Origin: Chryseobacterium sp. ERMR1:04
GTDB lineage: Bacteria > Bacteroidota > Bacteroidia > Flavobacteriales > Weeksellaceae
DNA: 64,000 bases
Direction of reading: 5' to 3'
Assembly: GCF_001297705.1 (NCBI RefSeq)
Contig: NZ_LIRF01000003.1
Span: 62,001 to 126,000 of the forward strand
Under the pieces are notes generated by a model. The model was not told the DNA's origin, made no database searches, and saw only the letters and a list, made by a program, of their open reading frames with translations. This document shows positions 51,341 through 61,100 of this stretch, one piece after another. Numbering within the stretch: the first letter of the stretch is position 1; every line of letters starts with the position of its first letter. The translations under genes were made by a program, and so were the position numbers.

Positions 51341-51391
51341 TGTATATATTCTATTTAAATTAATGAATTAAATAAAAGTTTTAATTAACTG

Positions 51392-52534
51392 TTAAACAGA
51401 AAGATTGTTTTCAAATTTAATTTTATTAATTAAAGGATTCGCATACATCGCTAAAAAATATTCCTTCGAAATGGCATCAGATAAATCGAGGCGCATATCA
51501 AGTCTTCTCATAAATAATTGCTTCTCTTTTTCTGTGTACTGATCAGCATAGGTATTCGTATCGTGAAGCAAATCGTAGGCGATATATTTGGTAGGCCAAA
51601 GTTTATAGTTCTGGATGATGGAATCATCAATGATTTGAGCAATAGCCTGCAACTGTTTGTTTTTATTGTCGAATTTCGTGGCAATATCATCCAATTCGGT
51701 ATCCAATACTTTACCGGCATTGATATGAATTCGTTTCTTCTGTCCCAAGACTCCGCTCAGCATCGTGGTAAAATCCTCATCCTTGTCTTTAATATATTCC
51801 TCATCTCTGTGCTTTGCCAGAAGTTGAGGGACTTTTAACATATCCGTAGGGTCATATTCATACGAAATAGATATCGGAACGATCTTCAATGTTTTAAAGT
51901 AATCAATCAGAGACAGATCTCCTGCCGACATGGCCAGCATTTTTAAAACGCCCTGCTGCGTAGCATCATTTCCATCTTTGGTACGGCCTTCACGCTGAGC
52001 AATCCATACAGAACGCTTTTCGTGGTGTAAAAGCTGATCTATATACTCAGACATGATTTGAGAGCTCTTTAGCTGCTCACGAAGAGGCAATCCTCTTTGC
52101 ACTAAAAAGTTACGGTTCAGTTTTGCCAATACGTGCAAAAATGATTTCTGAACAAGATTATCACCAATCGCAGAAGAAGTCATAATATGACCTTTCTCTA
52201 GTAAGACAAGATTAAGAAGTGAAGTGTCCAGAACAATATCTCTATGGTTCGAAACAAACAGATAAGGAGTATTTTTATCCAATTGATCAAATCCAGAAGT
52301 CGTTAAACCTTCAGAACTCTTTTCAAGAATCTTACGAACGGTATAGGATATAAAATGGGCCTGAAAATCACTTATAGAATGGGTATTTTTAAACTTGCTC
52401 AGCCAAACCTGTCTATCAATATCAGGAAAGGTAAAGCTCATTAGGGCTTTCATCATAGGATCACGAGCTATTCCACGTAATGCGTCATTGACTTCATTAT
52501 CGTAAAAAGGCCTGATTTCATCGAACTTCGACAT
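51392..52534 (-). CDS. Glycerolipid acyltransferase (PlsB/PlsC-like)
   Basis: A 380-residue acyltransferase starting MSKFDEIRP (minus-strand ATG at 52534; the 10 upstream in-frame residues look non-coding). The catalytic NHRDIVLD (H-x4-D) lies near residue 95, and WIAQREGRTKDG is the glycerophosphate-binding motif. A large C-terminal helical part follows, as in flavobacterial homologues annotated as 1-acyl-glycerol-3-phosphate acyltransferase. It probably acylates lysophosphatidate or an ornithine/glycine-type lipid. The exact acceptor is unknown. Confidence 0.82.
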   Translation of the reverse strand: MSKFDEIRPFYDNEVNDALRGIARDPMMKALMSFTFPDIDRQVWLSKFKNTHSISDFQAHFISYTVRKILEKSSEGLTTSGFDQLDKNTPYLFVSNHRDIVLDTSLLNLVLLEKGHIMTSSAIGDNLVQKSFLHVLAKLNRNFLVQRGLPLREQLKSSQIMSEYIDQLLHHEKRSVWIAQREGRTKDGNDATQQGVLKMLAMSAGDLSLIDYFKTLKIVPISISYEYDPTDMLKVPQLLAKHRDEEYIKDKDEDFTTMLSGVLGQKKRIHINAGKVLDTELDDIATKFDNKNKQLQAIAQIIDDSIIQNYKLWPTKYIAYDLLHDTNTYADQYTEKEKQLFMRRLDMRLDLSDAISKEYFLAMYANPLINKIKFENNLSV

Positions 52535-53203
52535 GTAATTATTTAAAATTAAAACTATTTGCAAAAGAACAAAAATTTATTGAAGGCACCTGAAAGTTTT
52601 TGTTAATATGACTGTTAAAAGTAAATTATTTATGGTTCATGAAAGTTTGTAGAAAAATATTAATAGAGGGTAGGCCTTTCTATCATTGATGTTGTAGCAA
52701 TAAATAACCTAAAAAAAGCAATTATAGAATACCGTAAAAATACGGGGGTATGCATTGTAAGAAAATCATTACATTTGGCAGATAATTTTAACGAAACAAA
52801 AGCGTAAGCTATCATTTGAGTTAGAGAAAACCGCGAACTTTCTATAACAGCTCTATAATGATAGACTTGCGCCCGTGCTTATATTGGCGTGGGCTGTAAG
52901 TCATATCTGAGCTGTTAGGTTCTTCGCGGTACCTCTCTAACAGATTGATTACAGTACTACGCCTTTTGCATTTATTCTATGAAATGCAATTTGGTAATAT
53001 AATGCGACATGTTCTGTCGCTGTGCTGTGGTAGCTTTGCTTTATAACAATAATAGATTAATATAAAACAGCAACCTATGAAAAAACCAGCTTTATCCGAA
53101 TAAAAAATTCCGTATAATCACGATTCAAAATATGGGGTTTTCACCCATTATAAAAATTAGAATAAAAAAAATATTTTAGCAACTTTAATAAAATGACACA
53201 AGT
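52535..53203. other. Intergenic region with structured elements
   Basis: No protein gene. It contains CCGTA/TACGG mini-hairpin DNA (about 52732-52748), the nested-hairpin element (52802-52941), TTGCATTT/AAATGCAA (about 52969-52992) and GCGACA/TGTCGC (about 53003-53020). Confidence 0.6.
52802..52941. ncRNA. Nested, possibly bistable structured element
   Basis: Five nested perfect stems fold bases 52820-52941 into one rod: GTTAGAG/CTCTAAC, ACCGCGAA/TTCGCGGT, AACAGCTC/GAGCTGTT, GACTT/AAGTC and GCCC/GGGC. The upstream bases 52802-52816 (GCGTAAGCTATCATT) can instead pair with 52857-52872 over 15 bp, with one bulged A and one G-U. This would break the GACTT helix. Such order is not expected by chance and suggests a structured RNA or a mobile palindromic element. 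Strand and identity are unknown. Confidence 0.6.
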
Positions 53204-54829
53204 ATGAAAAAACTCTACATGAGTGTACTTTCTATGTGCACAATGGCCAGCCTGTATTCGCAGGAAGTTATCTGGCAAAAGGACATTAAATCCAATACTC
53301 AGGATTTTCTAAGCCAGGTTACCACAACCATCGATGGACAGTATTTAATTACGGGAAGCTCGATTCAATCTAAAAAACTTTCTACGGATAACAAACAAAA
53401 CAACGGTTACGATTTCCATTTGGTTAAACTTAACCAACAAGGGGAAGAAGTCTGGGAAAAGTTCTTTGTCGGAAACAATCATGATTTCCTTTCTGCAACG
53501 GTATCAACGCAAGATGGTGGATTTCTTTTAGCAGGAACTTCTTACTCGGGAAAAGGTCTGGACAAAAAAGACGATTCTAAAGGAGGTTCAGATTTCTGGT
53601 TGATCAGATTAAATGAATTTGGAGACGAATTATTTCAAAAAACGTTAGGCAGTTCAGCAGATGAAGAAGCACGAGCTGTCATTCAAACAACTGATCTGGG
53701 ATTTTTTGTAGCAGGAAATGTTCAAAATTCCGCAAAAGGACACGGAGCTAAGGATGTTTTGATCATTAAACTGGATAAGAACGGAAAAGAACTCTCGCAA
53801 TCTATTTTTGGTGGAAAAGGATTAGATGAAGTAGAGAAAATGATTCCTACAAAAGATGGAGGTGTATTGCTAGGGATATATTCGCGTAGCGGAGCTACAA
53901 TCATGAGTAATGAGCAATTGGTAATGGATAATGCCAATTCGGCTGCTTTAAAAATTACTGATTACTCATTACCGATTACTTATTATTCCAAAACGACTCA
54001 TAATGAAGGCGAGGGAGATTATTGGATTATCAAACTCGATAAAAATGGAAAGACTGAATGGGAAAGGAACTTCGGAGGTAAAGGAGACGATCATTTAAGA
54101 ACATTAGCATTGACTTCAACAGGGTTTTTAATTGGAGGAGAATCAAGATCTGAAAGATCCGGAAATAAAACAGTAGGAATTGAAGAAGGAACTGATCTTT
54201 GGTTAATTTCATCGAATGAAAGAGGCGAAGAAATCTGGCAAAAATCCTACAATGTTGGAAACCGAGATGTACTCATGGGAATGAGTGTTTTACGTGGTTC
54301 CGATGATAAAACTTCAAAAGGGATTCTACTAGGTGGATATACTCAGGCAGAAGGAAGGATCGAAAATGATGATGAAACATTCTGGATGCTTTATTTAGAT
54401 CAAAATGGAAATGAGCAATGGCGTAAGCATGTCAAAGGTGAATCTCGAAAGAAAGAAGAAAGATTAGCTGATATTAAGCTCAACAGAGATGGGAGTATTG
54501 TTCTAGCAGGAACCAGTGCCGAAGAACTTGGTAAAGAAAACTGGAAGATCATTAAGCTGGGGGACAAACAAATCGATCAGTTAATCGTAAAACAAGACAT
54601 CAAAATTTACCCAAATCCTGTATCAGATTATGCGTATGTGGAGATTGGGTTTGAATTTAAGGAAGCTGATATTACTTTGTATGATATGTCAGGAAGACAA
54701 TTGCAAAGTTTGAAAACTAAGAATAAAGTGACAAAGATAAATACTCAGAACTTGATTCAGGGAGCTTATTTGATTACGATTAAAACGGATACTAATAAAA
54801 CGGCTAATGCAAAACTTATAAAAAATTAA
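53204..54829 (+). CDS. T9SS-secreted beta-propeller-like protein of the Rhs locus
   Basis: A 541-residue protein with a signal peptide (ending SLYSQ). Repeated blade-like motifs follow (GGSDFWLIRLNEFGDELFQ, KDVLIIKLDKNGKELSQ, DYWIIKLDKNGKTEWERNFGG), each about 50-70 residues apart. A T9SS type A sorting domain ends it (KIYPNPVSDYAYVEI ... LIQGAYLITIK). It is followed 3 bp later by the first Rhs-like gene. Flavobacterial Rhs loci often carry such a partner. A role in presenting or loading the Rhs proteins is a guess. Confidence 0.83.
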   Translation: MKKLYMSVLSMCTMASLYSQEVIWQKDIKSNTQDFLSQVTTTIDGQYLITGSSIQSKKLSTDNKQNNGYDFHLVKLNQQGEEVWEKFFVGNNHDFLSATVSTQDGGFLLAGTSYSGKGLDKKDDSKGGSDFWLIRLNEFGDELFQKTLGSSADEEARAVIQTTDLGFFVAGNVQNSAKGHGAKDVLIIKLDKNGKELSQSIFGGKGLDEVEKMIPTKDGGVLLGIYSRSGATIMSNEQLVMDNANSAALKITDYSLPITYYSKTTHNEGEGDYWIIKLDKNGKTEWERNFGGKGDDHLRTLALTSTGFLIGGESRSERSGNKTVGIEEGTDLWLISSNERGEEIWQKSYNVGNRDVLMGMSVLRGSDDKTSKGILLGGYTQAEGRIENDDETFWMLYLDQNGNEQWRKHVKGESRKKEERLADIKLNRDGSIVLAGTSAEELGKENWKIIKLGDKQIDQLIVKQDIKIYPNPVSDYAYVEIGFEFKEADITLYDMSGRQLQSLKTKNKVTKINTQNLIQGAYLITIKTDTNKTANAKLIKN

Positions 54830-54832
54830 CAC

Positions 54833-57800
54833 ATGAAGAAAAAGATACTCTTCTCATTTTTAATACTCAGTGCCTTTTACAAAGGACAATCAAATCTTGG
54901 GGAGCAGCCCAAGCAATTGGTACCTTTTCCTACAAGTGCAGAAACTTACAGTCTTTCAAAGATTGAAAAAATACCAATGGATTATTTCAGAGGGAAAGCC
55001 AATATCAGTATTCCCATTTATAACATTAGTATAGGAGGAATAAGCATCCCTATCTCTTTGTCATACAATACGGGAGGTATTAAGCTTAATGAAGTTTCAA
55101 GTAGTGTAGGATTAGGTTGGTCATTAAATATTCCTGGAAATATTTCCCATAATATGATAGGGTTAGATGATTTGTCATCACCATTTTTCTCTAAAAATAT
55201 GGCTGACTATGGGGCTTATAGTGGGCTGTATGATGAGCAGGCCAGTAATAATCAGATGCGTATAAATCTGGCCAGTTTGTATGATAATCTTTATGATACG
55301 AAAAAAGATATTTTTGATTATAATCTACCTACTGCATCAGGATCTTTTCTCTTAAAGGATAATAATCAAACGTTTTTGATTCCTAATGATGATGTTATCA
55401 TTACCCGAAATGGGAGTAAGTTTTATGTAAAAGATACACAAGGGACTGAATATTGGTTGTCTCCAAGAAATACAGCAGAATCAATGTATATTGGAGGCTC
55501 CTCTTCTCACGTATCTCTCTATAATTTAGACAGTGTTAAAGTCAATAATAATGTGGTTCAGTTTTCTTACTATAAAGGTAATATGTATACGGAAAGAAAC
55601 ATCAATCAGGTAGCAAATTTCAAAATAACGCCTAATTTAAGTGGTAATTTTGAACAACTGCCTCCTTTTCCCAAATATGAAAAAACAGAATCAACTTCAG
55701 GTTTTTCAGAATCTTTAATCAGTAAAATTCAGTTTGATGGTGGAGAAGTTACCTTCCTATATTCTAATGATGCTAATAATGCATTCTCTGATGGACTAAC
55801 TTACAGAAAAGATCTCAATAATAACAATACAGGAATTGCGCTGCGAAGAATTATCGTAACGAATAGGTCAGGAAGTACAATAAAAGATATAACCCTTAAT
55901 TACAGTTATTTTGAAAGTAACAGAGCCAATAAAACCTATGAAGATTACAGGCTTAAATTAATTAATGTACATGATAATCTTCAGAATTCAGATTACAGAT
56001 TTGAATACAACGAGCAATTGAACCTTCCTAAAAGGAATACAAGCAATGACGACTATTGGGGATATATCAACGCTACTAATAATAATGAAGGAACTAATAT
56101 ACCCAATAATATTTCTGTGGAATATGGAATTCCTGCAGACGTATTAAATGCTGTTCAGAAAAGAGACAGAGAGCCAAATGAGACGTATGCTATTTTAGGC
56201 AGTTTAAAATCAATTCAATATCCTACCGGAGCAAAGAAAAATTTCGAATATGAGCTTCCTTACAATACAGAGAAACAATCTACCGGCTATACTTGGGGAC
56301 ATGTGGAGATTGGCAACATAGAAATGGATGAATCTGGGGATCCTATTTCTATTGCTCAAACATTCCCTATCACTGCTGCGCATATGCAGCAAATTGCCAA
56401 TATTCCTGGTGCGCAACCTGAAAAATTAGAAGTCATTTTTAATAATATTTGTGATAATGCGAATAATTCGGGTCATAATAATGAAATTGAGCCGGGCGAT
56501 GAAACCAGTTGTACAGGAACTGCTAGGTATAAAGATAATTTTTTTTCTCACTTTAATCCTAAGCAGGTTGATTGGAACATTACAGGACCAGCCCCTATAA
56601 CATTAACATTAGACAGACTGGGAGCTTGTAGATGTAGTATGTATACCAGTATAAGATACAGGTATCCTACTTACACAGAAAATACGAAAAAATTTGGTAG
56701 TCTTCGTCTTCGAAAGATGGAAGATGTTGATGAAAATAACATTTCAAATGTATATCAATATGCATACGGAAAATACGAAAACGGAACATTTATTCCTGAT
56801 TTTAGCTTGAACCAGCCTTATAATTTCTCTTCAGTTATTCAAAGATATGTAAGAGAATTCATGCAATTAGGAACTACCGGAAGCGTTCAGATAGGCTCAG
56901 CGTTAGAGAAATATTACCGTATTCATAATTCCAGTCAGGCAGGTAGTAGTTATGGAAGTTCTGATATTATGACGTATCCATCTGTAGTAGAAATAACAGG
57001 CAAAGGGAAAATCATTAGAGAATTTGATAATAATGCAGATTTAAACTATATGTACAACAAGTGGAAAAGGGGAAATCTGAAAAGAGAGATTTATCTGAAT
57101 CAAAATAATGATACTTTGAGGATTGTGAATAATACTTATAAATTAAACACCTTAAAAAATAGCTTATCTGAATTTACAACCGCTATCCCTGAAGTAGTAG
57201 CTTTTTCTACAGATTTTAATATTACAAAAGGAAGTAAACAAGTACTACAAACACCAGTAGATATTTACTATGTTGACCACCTTATGTATCTCATAGAATC
57301 TGCTAAAGTTGAAAAAGACAAGACTGAAACCACAGAATACTTTAACGGTAAAAAGATCACTTCCAAAACAAAGTATGAATATTATGATACGGATATAAAC
57401 AAACCGATTAACTTAAAAAATACAAAAAGTATTTTCCCTTCCGGAGAAATTCAGCAGACAGATTATAGTTATGCCCACGAAAAAGGCAACCAACTCATGA
57501 TCACCAAAAACATGATCGCCATCCCACTGGAAACCACTTCCACTCAAACCATCGGAACTATAACCAAGACATTGGGAAAAACGGAAACTATGTATCCAAC
57601 CGCTTTGCCTACTTCACAAGCAGGAAATTTAGTATTGCCATTATCTGTAAAATCTTATGATACGCTGAATCCAAGTACAGCTTCTACAGAGGTGAGTTAT
57701 GATAAGTATGATGAAAAAGGAAACCTACTTCAATACACCACAAAACTGGGAACTCCTGTGACCATTGTTTGGGGCTATAATAAAACTCAGCCCATTACGC

Positions 57801-58144
57801 AGATTGAAGGGATGACGTATGATCAGTTGACGGGACAGGTTTCCCCATCGGCTATAGTTTCAGCTTCAGATGAAGATGCGACTGACCCAAGTAAAGAAGG
57901 ATTGCTGCTCGATGCCCTAACTGCCTTCAGGAAAAATTCGTTTTTTGCAGACAAGAAAATAACAACTTATACGTATGATCCACTGATTGGGGTAACGAGT
58001 ATTACGGCACCTACAGGAGTGAGAGAAATTTATCTCTATGATTCTGCCAACAGGTTAAAAGAAGTAAAGGTGAGAGAAAAAGACAGCGCAGGAAACTACG
58101 TGCTGAGAACAGTGAAGCAGTTCAATTACAACTATAAACCTTAA
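54833..58144 (+). CDS. Large YD-repeat (Rhs-like) shell protein
   Basis: A 1103-residue exported protein (signal peptide ending YKGQ). Its N-terminal segment (AETYSLSKIEKIPMDYFRGKANISIPIYNI ... in parts, SSSVGLGWSLNIPGNI) is the start module of Bacteroidetes YD-repeat/Rhs proteins. The body has sparse YD repeats, for example YTYDPLIGVTSITAPTGVRE and YLYDSANRLKEVKV at the end. It lacks the Rhs core and toxin tip, so it probably forms part of the cocoon-like shell together with the next protein. The next gene begins 11 bp after the stop. Confidence 0.83.
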   Translation: MKKKILFSFLILSAFYKGQSNLGEQPKQLVPFPTSAETYSLSKIEKIPMDYFRGKANISIPIYNISIGGISIPISLSYNTGGIKLNEVSSSVGLGWSLNIPGNISHNMIGLDDLSSPFFSKNMADYGAYSGLYDEQASNNQMRINLASLYDNLYDTKKDIFDYNLPTASGSFLLKDNNQTFLIPNDDVIITRNGSKFYVKDTQGTEYWLSPRNTAESMYIGGSSSHVSLYNLDSVKVNNNVVQFSYYKGNMYTERNINQVANFKITPNLSGNFEQLPPFPKYEKTESTSGFSESLISKIQFDGGEVTFLYSNDANNAFSDGLTYRKDLNNNNTGIALRRIIVTNRSGSTIKDITLNYSYFESNRANKTYEDYRLKLINVHDNLQNSDYRFEYNEQLNLPKRNTSNDDYWGYINATNNNEGTNIPNNISVEYGIPADVLNAVQKRDREPNETYAILGSLKSIQYPTGAKKNFEYELPYNTEKQSTGYTWGHVEIGNIEMDESGDPISIAQTFPITAAHMQQIANIPGAQPEKLEVIFNNICDNANNSGHNNEIEPGDETSCTGTARYKDNFFSHFNPKQVDWNITGPAPITLTLDRLGACRCSMYTSIRYRYPTYTENTKKFGSLRLRKMEDVDENNISNVYQYAYGKYENGTFIPDFSLNQPYNFSSVIQRYVREFMQLGTTGSVQIGSALEKYYRIHNSSQAGSSYGSSDIMTYPSVVEITGKGKIIREFDNNADLNYMYNKWKRGNLKREIYLNQNNDTLRIVNNTYKLNTLKNSLSEFTTAIPEVVAFSTDFNITKGSKQVLQTPVDIYYVDHLMYLIESAKVEKDKTETTEYFNGKKITSKTKYEYYDTDINKPINLKNTKSIFPSGEIQQTDYSYAHEKGNQLMITKNMIAIPLETTSTQTIGTITKTLGKTETMYPTALPTSQAGNLVLPLSVKSYDTLNPSTASTEVSYDKYDEKGNLLQYTTKLGTPVTIVWGYNKTQPITQIEGMTYDQLTGQVSPSAIVSASDEDATDPSKEGLLLDALTAFRKNSFFADKKITTYTYDPLIGVTSITAPTGVREIYLYDSANRLKEVKVREKDSAGNYVLRTVKQFNYNYKP

Positions 58145-58155
58145 ATGCACACATC

Positions 58156-61100
58156 ATGAAAAAACAATTCATAAGAAAAGCACTTTCGATATTAGGCTTG
58201 ATGGTCGCAGGAATATCGTATGCACAATCTAATACCGAAAATTATGTGCAGTCTAAAAACTGCTTAAATAATGATTGCAGCAAAATATCAGAAACGATTA
58301 CCTATTTTGACGGATTAGGGAGGGCAAAACAAATTATCAATGTAAAAGCAAGTCCTACGGGAAAAGATTTGGTAACCCCTGTTACGTATGACGGATTCGG
58401 AAGACAAACAAAAAATATCCTGCCTACTCCTGTAGCTACTCAAAATTCACTGATTCATTCCGGAATTACGAATGAAAGTACAGCGAATTCATATTATGGT
58501 GTCACCAACGCATTTGCAGAAACAGAAATTGAAAACTCACCATTAGACAGGGTTTTACAACAGGCGAACGCAGGTGATGCATGGAAACTCAGTTCAGGAC
58601 ATACTCAGAAATTCAAGTATGAAGCCAATACAGAGGGTGAAGTGAGAAAATTTGTCACCAATACATCAACCCATATGGTAAACAATATTTCAAATACCGT
58701 TTCTTCTTTGTTTATTCCTTCTGATGGTTCAGGATATTACCCTGCAAGTGTACTGTATAAAAATACGGTAACGGATGAGGATGGAAATCCTGTGGTACAG
58801 TTTGAAAATGGACAAGGTCAAGTTGTTTTGATTCGCAGAACAGACGGTTCGCAGAATATTGATACGTATTATGTGTATAATGAATATAATCAGAAGGCAT
58901 TCATTATTACTCCAAAAGCCGTAAAACAAATTGAGCAAAACAATAAGGTGATCACGGAGGGTATCTTAAATGACCTCTGTTATCAATATAGATATGACGG
59001 ACAGGGTCGTGAAGTAGAAAAGAAACTGCCCGGAAAAGACTGGGAATTTACGGTATATGACAAACAGGACAGACCCGTTTTGGCACAGGACGGAATACTT
59101 AGAACCGTAAACAATAATTTCGGCAGCAAAGGCTGGATGTTTACCAAATATGATCAGTTCAACAGAGTGGTTTATACCGGTTTCTTCTCCAATGCGGCAA
59201 CAAGACAGGTGATGCAGAATGCTTTAAACAGCATGACTGACAATGCCTCGAATAATGAAAAGAGAAGTTCAGCCTTTTTTACCTTACAAGGCATGGAGGT
59301 GTATTATGACAAACGGGCTTTCCCTACAGGGAGCATGACGCTGCTGACCGTAAATTATTATGATACCTATCCTCAAGGTGCACCCGCTGTTCCTTCCACT
59401 ATTTTAGGGCAACATACTTTGTCACAAACATTGGGGTCAAATGATGATGCGTCTACCAATAACCTCCAAACGGCTTACTATATAAAAAACATTGAGGATA
59501 ATAACTGGACCAAAAATTACAATTATTTTGATTCTAAAGGAAGACTTATTTCAACCAACACAGTCAATCATTTAGGAGGTTTTACCAAAACAGAATCGGA
59601 ACTTGATTTTACGGGAGCTCCAAAAAACACAGTTACGAAGCATGCAAGAAGAGCTGATGAAGCAGGAATAACGGTAAAAGAACGTTTTGTCTATGATGAT
59701 CAAAAAAGATTGGTTCAGCATTATCATCAGGTAGACAACAATGTTGAGCAATTGCTGGCAGACAATTCTTACAATGATATTTCTCAGCTGATTAATAAAA
59801 AAGTAGGTAACAATTTACAGAGTATTGATTACGATTACAATATCAGAGGATGGTTGACCAATATCAATAAAAACCAAATGAATACGCCAGATCTGGGTGG
59901 GAAATTGTTTTCTTATAAAGCAAAATACACAAGCAGAGACGGAATTGACAATCCTGATACCGGATTATTTTCAGGAAAAAATGTAGTTCCAAGATTTAAT
60001 GGTAATGTTGCAGAGACAGATTGGAGAAGCTTTGAAACATTAGGTGCAAACCCTTTGCTTAGTCCAAAAAGATATGGATTTGCATATGATAAATTAAATC
60101 AGCTAACGGCAGGTTATTATCAGAATCCTAACAATCCTTACAGCAAAGAGAATACGGAATCACTAACCTATGATCTTAACGGAAATGTAACTGCTCTTTA
60201 CAGAACCTCCGTAATGGAGTATGGAAGCGGTATTGCAACTGTTATTGATAATCTTGACTATACTTATGCAGGAAATCAGGCAATAAAGATCAAAGATAAC
60301 AGCGGAAACCGTACAGGATATGAAGGAACGACAGGTTTCCCGATAGATTATGATGCTAATGGGAATATGAAAAATATGATGGATAAGCAAATTACAAAGA
60401 TTGCTTATAACCATTTGAACCTTCCCAATACAGTAAACATTGGTTTTGATCAGGTTTATTCCCAAATTTTAACCAAATACAGGGCTGATGGTATAAAAGT
60501 AAGAAAGGAAAATACTAAAACGTCTGTTGGTGTAGCAGGGACAATTACCACAAAAGAAACTACAGATTATTTAGATGGTTTTTTGAACCTTCCCAATACA
60601 GTAAACATTGGTTTTGATCAGGTTTATTCCCAAATTTTAACCAAATACAGGGCTGATGGTATAAAAGTAAGAAAGGAAAATACTAAAACGTCTGTTGGTG
60701 TAGCAGGGACAATTACCACAAAAGAAACTACAGATTATTTAGATGGTTTTCAGTATTTTAACACAATGACTTCTGGCAGCGGTGGAGAAAGTTCAGAGAT
60801 GATGGTGCAGTTAAAACGTGCTTTTGAACCACAGGCATTTACACCGATTGGAATTATTGAACCAACAATAGATCCTCCTTTTGGTAGCGGTGTGATCGCT
60901 GATCTTAAAACTCCCGATTTACAGTTTTTCCCGACAGCTGAAGGATTTTATGATTATACAAAAAATCAATATATTTACAACTACTCAGATCATTTAGGAA
61001 ATGTAAGGGTAAGTTTCGCAAGAAATAGCGCAGGTGTTCTGGAAATTGTAGATGGTAATGATTATTATCCTTTTGGGATGAACCATCTGAAAACGGGTAA

